From Symbiodinium natans (Eukaryota > Sar > Dinophyceae > Suessiales > Symbiodiniaceae), in the NCBI GenBank assembly GCA_905221605.1, contig CAJNDS010002777.1:126501-190500 (forward strand): a stretch of DNA of 64,000 nt, written 5' to 3'. This document shows positions 51,213 through 60,620 of the stretch, piece by piece (the first letter of the stretch is position 1; every line of letters starts with the position of its first letter). The notes beneath the pieces are model-generated. The model had not been told where the DNA came from, did no database searches, and worked only from the letters and a program-made list of their open reading frames with translations. The translations under genes and the position numbers were made by a program.

Positions 51213-51487
51213 GTTTGAGGGTTTGAGGGTTTGAGGGTTTGAGGGTTTGAGGGTTTGAGGGTTTGAGGGTTTGAGGGTTTGAGGGTTTGAGGGTTTGAGG
51301 GTTTGAGGGTTTGAGGGTTTGAGGGTTTGAGGGTTTGAGGGTTTGAGGGTTTGAGGGTTTGAGGGTTTGAGGGTTTGAGGGTTTGAGGGTTTGAGGGTTT
51401 GAGGGTTTGAGGGTTTGAGGGTTTGAGGGTTTGAGGGTTTGAGGGTTTGAGGGTTTGAGGGTTTGAGGGTTTGAGGGTTTGAGGGTT
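51213..51487 (+). repeat. GGGTTTGA octamer array
   Basis: About 34 perfect units, the longest uniform non-heptamer array here. Long minus-strand frames (LKPSNPQT repeated) are its translation. Confidence 0.95.
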
Positions 51488-51499
51488 GAGGGTTGAGGG

Positions 51500-51650
51500 T
51501 TTCGGTTCAACGTACACTGACGCTTCCCAATACCCCCCCCCCTCCTTTGTTGCCGGGAGGGGTGGGGGTACCTCAAACCCGAAAGGAGAATAGCGTAGTT
51601 AGGGCTGGAACGTTTCGATCTAAAGAAAGGCGTTCTCTCCGGGCGTCCGC
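51500..51650. other. Unique sequence, no exon supported
   Basis: An open frame from 51493 is not recognised and lacks splice context. Confidence 0.3.
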
Positions 51651-51832
51651 TGATGCACCCTTAACCCTTAACCCTTAACCCTAAACCCTAAACCCTTAAC
51701 CCTTAACCCTAAACCCGAAACCCCTAAACCCCAAACCCTAAGCCCTAAACCCTAAACCCTAAACCCTAAACCCCAAACCGATGTGCTTTCTTCAAGGCTT
51801 TGGCAGAAACCCTAAACGACACATGGTGCCAG

Positions 51833-51916
51833 GTGCCGCCAGCTCCGACGTCTCGGACCTTCCAGTTTGTATTCCGTCTCAGAGTTTTACTTATAAACTC
51901 GGGGGTTAACATTTAA
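51833..51916 (+). CDS. Possible exon
   Basis: Acceptor CATGGTGCCAG; reads VPPAPTSRTFQFVFRLRVLL then INSGVNI and TAA, or splices earlier at CCA/GTTTGT (51865). Confidence 0.45.
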   Translation: MPPAPTSRTFQFVFRLRVLLINSGVNI

Positions 51917-52189
51917 AGTTTAGGGTTTGGGGTTTTGGGTTTAGGGTTTAGGGTTGGGGGGTTGGGAATTTCGCGTTCAAGGCCCAGGGTGCCCTGAGAG
52001 CCCCTCCCCCCCCCCCCCCCAAAAAAAAAAAAAGAGGTCTTTTTCAAACCCCCCAAACCCCTCAAACCCCAAGCCCTAAACCCTAAACCCTGAACCCTCA
52101 ACCCTAAACCCTGAACCCTCCATCCCAAGCATGCCCATACCTTTCTTGTGCTCAGAGAGTTTGAGGGGTCAGGGCGTCTCAAGGTCAGG

Positions 52190-52520
52190 CCTCCTGTTTA
52201 GAAACCCAAGAGCTTCCTTGCTGAGGGGTTTAGGGTTTAGGGTTTAGGGTTTACAGTTTAGGCTTTAAATCGTTCAGGGTTTACGGTGTTGGGTTTTGGG
52301 TTTCAGGTAGAGCTTAGGGTTCGGGGCTGAACGTTTGCGGGGGGCCAGACGATGTGCTTTCTCAAGTGCGTATAACCCTAAAACCTACACCTACACCCTG
52401 AAGCCTAAACCCTAAATCCTACGACCTAAGCCCTGAAGCCTAAACCCTAAATCCTAGGACCTAAGCCCTGAAAGCCCATACTCCCAACAACTCTAAATCC
52501 CCTAACCCTAAAAACCCCAA
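52190..52520. other. Intron interior with a 50-bp tandem duplication
   Basis: CTGAAGCCTAAACCCTAAAT, CCTANGACCTAAGCC is repeated at about 52397 and 52434. No exon. Confidence 0.45.
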
Positions 52521-52668
52521 ACCCTAAGACCCTAAACCCTAAACCCTAAACCCTAAACCCTAAACCCTAAACCCTAAACCCTAAACCCTAGCCCTAAACC
52601 CTAAACCCCTAAACCCTAGCCCTAAACCCTAAACCCTAAACCCCTCAGAGCCCACAACTCGGCCGCAG

Positions 52669-52755
52669 GAAAGGAACCGGTGGCAGCAGTTCAAGAGCTC
52701 CATCGTGCCAACCTGTGGGGGCGCCCAGAGGATAGTCTCCGCGAACACTGACAGG
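52669..52755 (+). CDS. Probable exon, 29 codons
   Basis: Acceptor CTCGGCCGCAG; reads ERNRWQQFKSSIVPTCGGAQ then RIVSANTDR; donor AGG/GTTTAG. Left CCCTAAA, right TTTAGGG. Unknown family. Confidence 0.7.
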
Positions 52756-52975
52756 GTTTAGGGTTTAGGGTTTAGGGTTTAGGGTTGTTTAGGGTTTAGG
52801 GAAAACGCCCAAAACCCTGAACCCTAAGCCCTCAAACCTACACACCCTCAGCCCGCAACCCTAAAGCCTAAACCCTAAACCCTAAACCCTAAACCCTAAA
52901 CCCTAAACCCTAAACCCTAAACCCTAAACCCTAAACCCTAAACCCTAAACCCGAAACCCTAAACCCTAAACCCAG

Positions 52976-53032
52976 GCCGGACCATCAACCGGAGCCGGGC
53001 TTTCCTGGCCATCATGCTTCCCGGACTGCCGG
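52976..53032 (+). CDS. Probable exon
   Basis: Acceptor AAACCCAG; reads RTINRSRAFLAIMLPGLP, or in phase with the previous exon AGPSTGAGLSWPSCFPDCR; donor CGG/GTTTAG. Confidence 0.65.
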
Positions 53033-53089
53033 GTTTAGGGTTTAGGGTTTTGGGTTCAGGGTTTAGGGTTCAGGGTTTAGGGTTTGGGG

Positions 53090-53480
53090 TTTGGTTTTGG
53101 GATGTAGGCTTTAGTGTTTCGGGCTTAGGGTTTTGGAGTTGGGGTTCGGATTTAGGGATTTAGGGCTTTCGGATTTAGGGTTTCGGGTTTAGGGTTTAGG
53201 GTTTGGGATTTACGGTTTGGGATTTAGTGTTTAGGGATCTAGAGTTTGGGATTTAAGGTTTCGGGTTTAGGGTTTAGCGTTGAGGCTTCGAGGTGTTCGG
53301 GTGGTAGGGTTTGTAAGGTTTCGGGTGTTCTGGTTTTACGGTTTAAAGTTTTCGGGCTTCGTTTCCATAGGCCATAGGCTTTGGGGCTTCGGGTCTGTAT
53401 GGTTTCCACACTTACAATGGGGCTTCAAGGTTTAGATCTGATTTTAGGCGATCTGGCTTTAGCGATTAATGCCTCATGAT

Positions 53481-53530
<50 letters not shown>

Positions 53531-53690
53531 TCTATCTCTCTTCGCTCTCTCTTTCGCTTTGTGCTATGGTGTTTAAGGTTTAATTCGGGTTCATATACAT
53601 ATCAAAGGGGCCTTTCGTGTGGAAAATGCTCAGGACTCCACTTCTTCTTGGAGAATCATAGGATGTACACTAAGCCCTACATCCTGTCCC
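53090..53690. other. Degenerate TTTAGGG and unique sequence, CT microsatellite
   Basis: TTCGGGTTTAGG-type degenerate repeats to about 53400; a CT repeat at 53482-53535; no exon. Confidence 0.5.
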
Positions 53691-53759
53691 CCTATGGGCT
53701 TATCATTCTCGTCATGATTCCCCTTCCATGGCCCTGAATCTGACACCCCCCCCCCCCGC

Positions 53760-53880
53760 CCCCCCCTATTCCCAAAACCCCAAAACCCCAAACCCCAAAA
53801 CCCCAAACCCCAAACCCTCTAAACACAAAACCCCAAAACCCCAAACCCCAAACCCCAAACCCTAAACCCCAAACCCCGAA
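53760..53880 (-). repeat. CCCCAAA and CCCCAAAA array
   Basis: Degenerate array. A TACCCCTAAACC unit with the adjacent CTCCCCTCCACACCCCCC is duplicated at 53884 and 53941. Confidence 0.8.
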
Positions 53881-54078
53881 AACCTCCCCTCCACACCCCC
53901 CCTTTGTATACCCTAAACCCCAAACCCTAAACCCTAAACCTCCCCTCCACACCCCCCTTTGCATACCCCTAAACCGCAGATCCCGCCCCTGCCCGGAGCG
54001 AAGCCCAGGTTCGTTGCGCTGCTCCTTGCGTACCTGGGCTCTGATCCATGGGGTCTTTTGGGATTTGGGACATGGGAT

Positions 54079-54186
54079 TGGGGGTCTGCGAAAATAGGCG
54101 ACCCCCAAGGTGGATCCCCAAATTGTAGGATTTCCTTATAATGGATAAGAACCCCAATAAGGCACCCCCGAGTTTCGGAGACCCTC
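54079..54186. mobile_element. MITE-like element, family C
   Basis: GGGGGTCTGCGAAAATAGGC and GGCACCCCCGAGTTTCGGAG are inverted ends; core ATTGTAGGATTTCCTTATAA. Confidence 0.7.
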
Positions 54187-54189
54187 ATA

Positions 54190-54471
54190 TAGAGTTTGGC
54201 GAATCTACCGGTATCATCTTAAGCTAAACCCTGGACCCGAAAGGAGCACTCAACAGGTTTTGAGGCAACCTGCAATATGTCCTGGCTGAGCCCTCAACCC
54301 CAAACCCTAAAACTCTCTAGTCTAAACCCTAAACCCTAAACCCTAAAACCCTTAACCCTACACCCTGAACCCTAAATACCCTGAACCCTAAACCCTCTAA
54401 AGCCCTTCCAGTGTTCAGGGTTTAGGGTCCCTCATGCACAACTAACCCAGTAACTGGCCCTCAGGGTTTGT
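54190..54471. other. Intron interior, no exon seen
   Basis: Unique piece followed by CCCTAAA variants. Confidence 0.35.
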
Positions 54472-54554
54472 GGGGAGGATTAGGAAACCTTGGGTTACCC
54501 TAAACCTAAACCCTAAACCCTACACCCTAAACCCTTGAATCCCCCTCCCTTCAG
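54472..54554. mobile_element. Family D fragment with CCCTAAA inside
   Basis: GGGGAGGATTAGGAAACCTT, GGGTTAC, then about 40 bp of CCCTAAA units, then CCCTTGAATCCCCCTCCCTT, the family D right end. The repeat sits where ATACCCCC lies in the 9019 copy. Confidence 0.6.
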
Positions 54555-54726
54555 ATCCCTACAACAAGCCCCAGTAACTTGCCGTAGGCTCTTCCTGCCG
54601 GACATCTGGGTCCTCACAGACAGGTACAAGACTGGGGTTTTCTGTTCAGGGCTTAGGGTTCAGGAAAGAACTCCCATTGTGACGGTTTAGAGTTTGGGGT
54701 TTTGATTGTTGGGTTGAGAGAGGTCG

Positions 54727-54949
54727 TGGGGCGGGGGGGAGGGGGGGGAGGAGGGGGCGGGGAGGTGGGGGGGAGGGGGGGGGGGAGGTGGGGGGGGGGG
54801 GGGGGGAGGTGGGGGGGGAGGGGGGGGGGGGGTGGGGGGGGAGGGGGGGGGAGGGGGGGGGGGAGGTGGGGGGGGGGGGAGGGGGGGGCGGAGGTGGGGG
54901 AGGGAGGTGGGGGGGGGAGGTGGGGGGGGGGGGGAGGTGGGGGGGGGGT
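54727..54949 (+). repeat. Extreme G-rich GGGGAGG tract
   Basis: About 220 bases of G with scattered A and T (GGGGGGAGGTGG units). Strong G-quadruplex potential on the + strand. Confidence 0.95.
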
Positions 54950-55265
54950 TGAAAATTAGGTTGCTGGGTACCTCTGGGATTCATTTTTCTTTATGTATAT
55001 GTTCTTGATAATTTAATTGCTACTAATTATTATTGTACTTTTTTCTTTTTTGCGGGGTGGATCGGGTTTCGGGTGCGAGGGAGTGGCATGACGCGCTCCA
55101 CCAGCGACTTCACATGCCCTTCAAAACCCGTACCTGAAAACCTAAATTCCATGCCCGAAACCCTAGGATTTAAGGAAGCTTCTGAGCCCTTCATCAACTC
55201 TCAGAGGCTCGCCTCCGTGGATGAAGGATTTCCCCCTCCCCTAACCGCTAAAGCCCACAAGCCCG
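54950..55265. other. Unique sequence, no exon supported
   Basis: An AT-rich piece with T-runs at 54980-55050, then an open piece (55073-55288, starting MRGSGMTRSTSDFTCPSKPV) that runs into the repeat. A TTTCTTTTTTGCGGGG pyrimidine tract precedes it, but no clear acceptor. Confidence 0.35.
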
Positions 55266-55383
55266 CCATCTTGAACCCGAAGCCCTAAACCCTAAACCCT
55301 AAACCCTAAACCCTAAACCCTAAACCCTAAACCCTAAACCCTAAACCCTAAACCTAAAATCAAGAAGCCATCGGAACCCGCAG

Positions 55384-55435
55384 GCAGACCAACGTGGATT
55401 TGGATGCCCTTCTGACGGTAGCGCCCACAGAGGGG
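55384..55435 (+). CDS. Probable exon
   Basis: Acceptor CGGAACCCGCAG; reads QTNVDLDALLTVAPTEG; donor GGG/GTTGGG (or ACG/GTAGCG inside). Left CCCTAAA. Confidence 0.65.
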
Positions 55436-55953
55436 GTTGGGGTTGCAAAACCTTTGCATGTGGCCGGTTTCCGAAAATACGGGTACCCTGTTGGGGTTCC
55501 TAGAATATGGATTCTACAAATTTGGAGTCTATTGAGGATACGCTTATTTGGGTTTCTGGTTTAGGGCTTAGGGGTAAGGATCTTTGTAACGGCCTTTCGT
55601 AAGTGCAGGATGCCATATAAGGATTGTTGAGCGTACAGGTGTGAGGGGGGGGGGGGGGGGGGGGTGTCCTCTTCTTGGGGATAACGGCAGACAGCTCTAC
55701 TTTCAGAGAGTGTTGAGGGCCCAGGGCCAGACAAAAACGCCTGAGCCCCAAAACCCTAGCCCGCAAACCCTTATACCCACAAACCCTAATCCCTCAGCCC
55801 TTAGGGCCATAGACCCTAAACCCTAAACCCTAAACCCTAAACCCTAAACCCTAAACCCTAAACCCTAAACCCGAAACCCTAAACCCTAAGCCCTAAACCC
55901 TAAATTCAAAACCCCATAAGCCCGATCAAGCTTGAGTAGACTCAGCATCACAG

Positions 55954-56054
55954 AGCTTCCGGGGAGGTGGGGAGGCATGCTCCTGGATTTCTTGCAGCGC
56001 AACCCTAATACCGACGTCACAAAGCCCCCCCCTAAACTAAACCCTAAAAACTAA
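55954..56054 (+). CDS. Probable exon, 32 codons or fewer
   Basis: Acceptor AGCATCACAG; reads LPGRWGGMLLDFLQRNPNTD then VTKPPP and into the CCCTAAA repeat, which supplies a TAA at 56052. Splicing at GAC/GTCACA (56016) is an alternative that would keep phase with the exon at 56177. Confidence 0.55.
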
Positions 56055-56130
56055 ACCCTAAACCCTAAACCCTAAACCCTAAACCCTAAACCCTAAACCC
56101 TAAACCCTAAACCCTAAACCCCCTACCACG

Positions 56131-56131
56131 C

Positions 56132-56160
<29 letters not shown>
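56131..56160 (+). promoter_or_regulatory. Poly-C tract acting as a possible pyrimidine tract
   Basis: Thirty C lie 16 bases before the acceptor AAGAG at 56176 of the channel exon, in the position of an intron pyrimidine tract. A shorter C/T tract has the same position before the exon at 6591. The role is inferred from position. Confidence 0.45.
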
Positions 56161-56162
<2 letters not shown>

Positions 56163-56176
56163 ATGCTGAAGAAGAG

Positions 56177-56261
56177 GTGATCTTGTTGGCCTTCTGCTTC
56201 GAGTTTGTCGTGCAGTGCATCGCCACGCCAGAGCCCCGGGCTTCGGCCCTGAACTCTGCAT
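56177..56261 (+). CDS. Voltage-sensor channel gene, exon with probable S2 helix
   Basis: Acceptor CTGAAGAAGAG (AAG at 56171 also possible); reads VILLAFCFEFVVQCIATPEP then RASALNSA; donor GCAT/GTTTAGG. The hydrophobic stretch with F-E-F fits an S2 segment of a voltage-sensor domain. The one base left over joins with GC of the 58519 exon to keep frame into the S3 segment. Left poly-C and CCCTAAA, right TTTAGGG. Membrane helix is seen; family placement is from context. Confidence 0.7.
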
Positions 56262-56345
56262 GTTTAGGGTTTAGGGTTTAGGGTTTAGGGTTTAGGGTTT
56301 AGGGTTTAGGGTTTAGGGTTTAGGGTTTAGGGTTTAGGGAGTTTA
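56262..56345 (+). repeat. TTTAGGG array
   Basis: About 12 units starting with the donor itself. Confidence 0.9.
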
Positions 56346-56534
56346 GGGAGTTTAGGGTTTGCTTAGGGTTTAGGGTTTAGTAGGGTTTAGGGAGTTGGGG
56401 GTTTAGGGAGTTTGGGGTTTTCGGGGTTTAGGGAGTTTAGGGTTTAGGGAGTTTAGGGTTTTAGGGTTTGGGAGGCGGGGCGACCCGCGAGGGCAGGTGG
56501 GACTAGGGTTTCCCTAGGGTTTAGGGTTTAGGGT

Positions 56535-56699
56535 TTAGAGTTTAGGGGGAGCACGCGGGCCCAGATGTTTCAAGATCACGGGCCACTTCCGAATGTTGAA
56601 GGTGACTCGGACTTGTAGCTGCGCTTCGACGGCTTGAAACAGATGCTTGCTGTGCTCACGAGCTTCTCGCACGAAAGCGGCCCGGGTTACTTTTGGCAT
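56535..56699 (-). CDS. Minus-strand 54-codon open frame inside the channel intron
   Basis: Reading the complement from ATG at 56699: MPKVTRAAFVREAREHSKHL and later VTFNIRKWPVILKHLG, ending PPKL TAA where the stop falls in telomeric repeat. An acceptor-like GTGCAG lies upstream on that strand. Residue content is strongly protein-like. It may be an exon of an opposite-strand gene or a fragment of an inserted element. It lies next to the 35-bp inverted-repeat element at 56732. Confidence 0.5.
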   Translation of the reverse strand: MPKVTRAAFVREAREHSKHLFQAVEAQLQVRVTFNIRKWPVILKHLGPRAPPKL

Positions 56700-56731
56700 G
56701 ATGCTGAATTGATCTGCTGCACTTCAAAGGG

Positions 56732-56901
56732 CACTGAAGCCTCTCCTCTTCTAGCAGTCTCTAGCAGCCCTGGGATGAGTGGTCAATGGTAGCAAACGTA
56801 TGACGCGCATTACCACAACCCCCCTCCCCCCCACCCAAGCCGTAAGGTTCTTCAGGCAGCCCTTGATGCTAGAGACTGCTAGAAGAGGAGAGGCTTCAGT
56901 G
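56732..56901. mobile_element. 170-bp element with 35-bp perfect inverted ends
   Basis: CACTGAAGCCTCTCCTCTTC TAGCAGTCTCTAGCA (56732-56766) is exactly repeated in inverse at 56867-56901. The 100-bp centre includes ACCCCCCTCCCCCCCACCC. No clear target duplication. Single copy here; the perfect ends suggest recent activity or gene conversion. Confidence 0.85.
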
Positions 56902-56999
56902 TAGGGTTTAGGGTTTGTAGGGTTTAGGGTTAGGGTTTGTAGGGTTTAGGGCGTGAAGTTTATGGAGATTGTAGGGATTGGGTGTAGCTTTTGTTTGGA

Positions 57000-57625
57000 G
57001 GACGGGATTCCCAACGGTAGGGTTTAGGGGTTTAAGGCTTGTTTCGAGGCTTTTGCGGTCATCGGGTTTAGGGTCTTGAAGTTTGAGGGTGCAGGGGTGT
57101 AGGAATCACTTAAACCCTAGACCCCAAACCCTAAACCCTAAACCCTAAACCCTAAACCCTAAACCCTAAACCCTAAGCCCTAAGCCCTAAGCCCTACACC
57201 CTAAACCCTAAAGACCCCAAACCCTCAATCATGAAACCTCTTGAGCCCGGCTCGATACAAGGGGACATTTACAGGGTCTCGGGGCCATGGGGCTTTGGTT
57301 TGGGGTTGGGCCCTGTCGGGGTCACCCCTCCTCGCCCTCCCCCATGTACCATGAAACCTGAATCTCAAGACCCTAAGCCAATAACCCAGAACCCTTAACC
57401 CACCTAAGCCACTAAACGCCACATTGGCGTATAGCTTGCGCTCATGCCATTGCATGTGGGTACCCCAATCGGCCGAGCAATGACTCTGATCTGAACTCAC
57501 CGGCTTACTTGTGAGGGATAGGGTTTCGGTTAGACGCGAGGTACAACATCTACATTGGTCAGCCTGGCTTGCTTTGTGCATCGTCGGAGCAGGGGGGCTG
57601 GGGGTGGGGGGGGGGGCCTGCGCAG
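57000..57625. other. Intron interior, no exon supported
   Basis: TTTAGGG remnants, a CCCTAAA array (57120-57205) and unique sequence with overlapping open frames on both strands (57225-57581 minus is the longest). None has splice support. Confidence 0.35.
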
Positions 57626-57706
57626 AATCAGCGCGAGTTCGTTTTCTTCGGAGGGCTGAAGATATGCCTAAAGTTCTGGTCGATTACGTTTCCAAGGGGG
57701 TCATGA
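57626..57706 (+). CDS. Possible exon, 26 codons
   Basis: Acceptor GGCCTGCGCAG after a G-run; reads NQREFVFFGGLKICLKFWSI then TFPRGS and TGA, or splices at TAC/GTTTCC (57688). Flanks are not telomeric. It lies between two channel exons that already join in phase, so it is not needed there. Confidence 0.4.
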   Translation, partial: NQREFVFFGGLKICLKFWSITFPRGS

Positions 57707-57747
57707 GCTAGGCACACTGAGTTGCCTCAAGTAGCTGCTGGGTACTA

Positions 57748-57888
57748 GGGTACTATAGGGGTCGGACTAATTACCAATAACATTCCCTTATGGTCCCTCT
57801 GCAATCTTCCCTTCGGGTCCCTTTGTAACTATACTCTAAGAACCCCCCCCAAAACCCTGTTAAGACTATTCAGGCCCCTATAGTACAG
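57748..57888. mobile_element. Palindromic element, family J
   Basis: GGGTACTATAGGGGTC and GGCCCCTATAGTAC form inverted ends of 13-14 bp around a centre with paired GGTCCCTCTGC and GGGTCCCTTTG. Single copy. Confidence 0.65.
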
Positions 57889-58139
57889 GCTTTCGGTGTG
57901 CGAACTGGGTTTAGGGTTTAGGGTTTAGGGTTTAGGGTTTAGGGCTTAGGGCTTAGGGTTTAGGGTGTAGGGTTTAGGCTTGGCTTCGGGGCCTGATCTG
58001 GAGCGGCGCTTCCTGGGCCGAGGTGCGTTTGGAAGGTGATGCACACCCATCCCAGAAGCTCTACCTACTTTAGGCTTTAGGGTTTAGGGTTTAGGGTGTA
58101 GGGTTTAGGGTTTAGGGTTTAGGGTTGGGCATTTTAGGG

Positions 58140-58360
58140 TGTAAGGTTTCAGGGTTTAGAATTCCCAAGAACTTCATGGGGTTTTTTATTCGTGCGTACG
58201 CTCCTTGTACAGTTTATGAGTGCATGAAATGATTGTAGATAATGCGAAGTGAGCACCATAAAAGCCTGATTAGATGTACTACAAGGGCAATGAATCGCGC
58301 GCCTTTTAGTTTTTTGTTTTTTTACATGCGCTTCTACTTGTCCCCTTTAATGCTGCAGGC
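58140..58360. other. Intron interior, AT-richer unique sequence
   Basis: No element ends or exon recognised. Confidence 0.4.
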
Positions 58361-58518
58361 CCCGAAACCCTGAACCCTACAAAACCCTCCTAAACCCTAA
58401 ACCCTAAACCCTAAACCCTAAACCCTAAACCCTAAACCCTAAACCCTAAACCCTAAACCCTAAACCCTAAACCCTAAACCCTGAACCCTGAACCCTGAAC
58501 CCTAGACATCCTTGCCAG

Positions 58519-58588
58519 GCTCCTTTTTCTTCTACATGGACATCCTGGGCGCTATGTCGCTGTTGCTCGACATGTCCGGGCCTCTACA
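58519..58588 (+). CDS. Voltage-sensor channel gene, S3 exon
   Basis: Acceptor ATCCTTGCCAG, donor CTACA/GTTAGG. Reads SFFFYMDILGAMSLLLDMSG then PL. An aromatic-rich helix with a central Asp (F-x-x-D-I-x-x-x-x-S-L-L-x-D) is typical of S3 of voltage-gated channel domains, particularly the protist group whose sensors are tied to cyclases or stand alone. The frame joins the S2 exon upstream (leftover T + GC) and the next exon at 59148 (CA + G). Left CCCTAAA, right TTTAGGG. Confidence 0.8.
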
Positions 58589-58934
58589 GTTAGGGTTCAG
58601 GGTTCAGGGTTCAGGGTTTAGGGTTTAGGGTTTAGGGTTTAGGGTTTAGGGTTCAGGGTTCAGGGTTTAGGGTTTTGTATGGTTTGTTAATGGTTGCTTT
58701 TGGGTTTTACAGGGTCCTCTTTTTTCGTTTTTTTGGGGTTGGAGTCTGAGGGCGTTGGGGGTTGAAGGTTTGGGGAGTTTAAGGGTTGCTTTTGGGTTTT
58801 GGGGTGTTGGTTTTGGAGGTTTGTATTGGGGCTGTAGGGGTTGGCTTTAGGGTTTAGGGGGGCTATATGCTTTGGGGGTTGCCAGAAGGGCAACTCAGGA
58901 ATCTAGCAGGCATAGTAGGAGTAGTAGGCCTATC

Positions 58935-59101
58935 CCCGAACCCCAAACCCCAAACCCCAAACCCCAAACCCCAAACCCCAAACCCCAAACCCCAAACCCC
59001 AAACCCCAAACCCCAAACCCCAAACCCCAAACCCCAAACCCCAAACCCCAAACCCCAAACCCCAAACCCCAAACCCCAAACCCCAAACCCCAAACCCCAA
59101 A
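58935..59101 (-). repeat. CCCCAAA heptamer array
   Basis: About 24 perfect CCCCAAA units, then CCCTAAA. Long open frames on both strands across it are repeat translations. Confidence 0.95.
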
Positions 59102-59147
59102 CCCTAAACCCTAAACCCTAAGCCCTAAACCCTAAACAAACACCAAG

Positions 59148-59216
59148 GACCTATGTTGGCATCCAGGCCCTGATACAGAGCGCCGGGGGAGCTGGAGCCC
59201 CGGGAACATCACAAAG
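59148..59216 (+). CDS. Voltage-sensor channel gene, S3-S4 linker exon
   Basis: Acceptor ACACCAAG (a second, CATCCAG at 59166, breaks the frame); reads TYVGIQALIQSAGGAGAPGT then SQ; donor AAAG/GTTTTAGG. Small residues fit a loop. Length is a multiple of three, so it could be skipped without frame change. Confidence 0.6.
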
Positions 59217-59453
59217 GTTTTAGGGTTTAGGGTTTAGGGTTTAGGGTTTAGGGTTTAGGGTTTAGGGTTTAGGGTTTAGGGGTCAGGGTCGAAATGGCGG
59301 GCACTTTCTGGTTTGGGTCTGTAGAGGGTTTAGGACGCAGGGCTGGAGTTTAGCAAGCAGCATGTTCCTCAGTAAGCCCTAAGCCCTAAACCCCAAGTCC
59401 CAAACCCTAAACCCTAGACCCTAAACCCGAAACCCTAAACCCTAAACCCTAAG

Positions 59454-59538
59454 CTTGGTCCGAGGTTGGCAACCAGGTGGTGATCATGCGCGCGGCCCGC
59501 ATCGCTAAGCTGGGTGCGCGCGTGGGGCGCTTCACGAA
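59454..59538 (+). CDS. Voltage-sensor channel gene, S4 sensor exon
   Basis: Acceptor CCCTAAG, donor ACGAA/GTTGGC. Reads SEVGNQVV and then [18 protein letters not shown]. Positive residues fall at relative positions 1, 4, 7, 11, 14 and 17 (R, R, K, R, R, K), the classic spacing of a voltage-sensing S4 helix, with the Gly/Ala pattern of the protist family. The frame flows on into the 60803 exon (AA + G = Lys). The junction with the previous exon is off by one base under the simplest splice sites, so one boundary is wrong or a small exon is missing. Confidence 0.8.
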
Positions 59539-59579
59539 GTTGGCCCTTTGGGCAGCATCTTAGGGGCTGGGATCCTGGG

Positions 59580-60060
59580 GGTTTAGGGTGTAGGGTTCAG
59601 GGTTTAGGGAGTTTAGGGTTTAGGGTTTAGGGTTCAGGGTTTAGGGTTTAGGGTTGTTTTTCGGGTTTAGGGTTTAGGGAGTTTAGGGTTTAGGATTTTA
59701 GGGTCAAGGGTTTAGGGTTCAGGGTTTAGGGTTTAGGGTTTAGGGTTTAGAGGCCTCCTGGGCTTCAACTTGAAACAGGCAGTTTTGGGGGTTGAAATGG
59801 CGGCTCGTGGGTTCGGAGGGTTTAAGGGTTTTTAGGGTTTGGGCTTTAGGGCTTTTAGGCTTAAGGGTTTGGGGTTTAGGGCTTTTAGGTTTAAGGGTGT
59901 GGGTTTAGGGTTTAAGGGTTTGGGGTTTAAGGTTTGGGGTTTAGGGTTTAGGGTTTTGGGGTTCTAGGGGCTCTAGGGGTTCTAGGGGTTTAGGGGTTTA
60001 GGGGTTTAGGCGTTTAGGGGTTTAGGGGTTCAGGGGTTTTGGGGTTTAGGGGTTTAGGGT
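59580..60060 (+). repeat. TTTAGGG, TTTAAGGG and TTTAGGGG degenerate arrays
   Basis: Array and degenerate array from the S4 intron start; includes GGGGTTTA octamers at 59980-60060. Confidence 0.85.
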
Positions 60061-60063
60061 TTA

Positions 60064-60139
60064 GGGCCCCTATAAAGGGGGATTCTGGAACATCCATGTT
60101 TGGAGAACCCTTATGTTCAGGTGGTTTTGAGGGGCCCCT
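60064..60139. mobile_element. Partial MITE-like element, family F
   Basis: GGGCCCCTATAAAGGGGGAT, then AACCCTTATGTTCAGGTGG and TTTTGAGGGGCCCCTA, matching the right two thirds of 24733. Confidence 0.6.
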
Positions 60140-60254
60140 AAGGTTTGAGGGTTGGGGCTTGGAGATTTGAGATCTGGGTTTAGGGTTTAGGGTTTAGGGG
60201 TTAAGGGCGCGGCATCTTCGGGGCTATAGAGGATTCTTGAGGGCTTAGGGCTTA

Positions 60255-60620
60255 TAGCGTTGAGTTTTTTTTTTTTTTTTTTTTTTGGGGGGGGGGGGGG
60301 GGGTGTGTTTCGGGACTTCAAAAACCCTGATTTCGAAGATGTTGGCGGGGTTTGAAGGGGTAACTCGAGGGAGGGGGGTGTGATTGGGTTTGGGGTTTAG
60401 GGTTTAGGCTTTAGGGCTTAGGGTTTAGGGGGCGTGAGGTTGGGGGTTCGTGTCCAAAAAGGGCAGGTACCCTGGCGAAGCTTGGGGAAATTTGGAGCAC
60501 TTCTTGGGAGAAAACCCGAAACAAGAAATATAGAGAGAGACATAGAGACAGAGAGAGAGAGGGAGAGAGCGAGCGAACCAGGGAAGGTGTGAGAGAGAGG
60601 GAAAGAGGGCAACAGGGCAA
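60255..60620. other. Low-complexity intron interior
   Basis: A T-run joined to a G-run (60267-60303), then GA-rich repeats (60530-60605). No exon. Confidence 0.6.

Noticed and set aside
51194-51576. Long open frames made of LKPSNPQT, LNPKP or GLGFRVWG repeats (also at 33221, 53692, 58863, 63694)
   Set aside because: They are translations of 7-, 8- or 9-base telomere-like repeats, open on both strands and in several frames; not genes.
54646-54984. Proline-rich minus-strand frame (PPPPTSPP)
   Set aside because: It is the complement of the poly-G tract; low complexity with no supporting signals.
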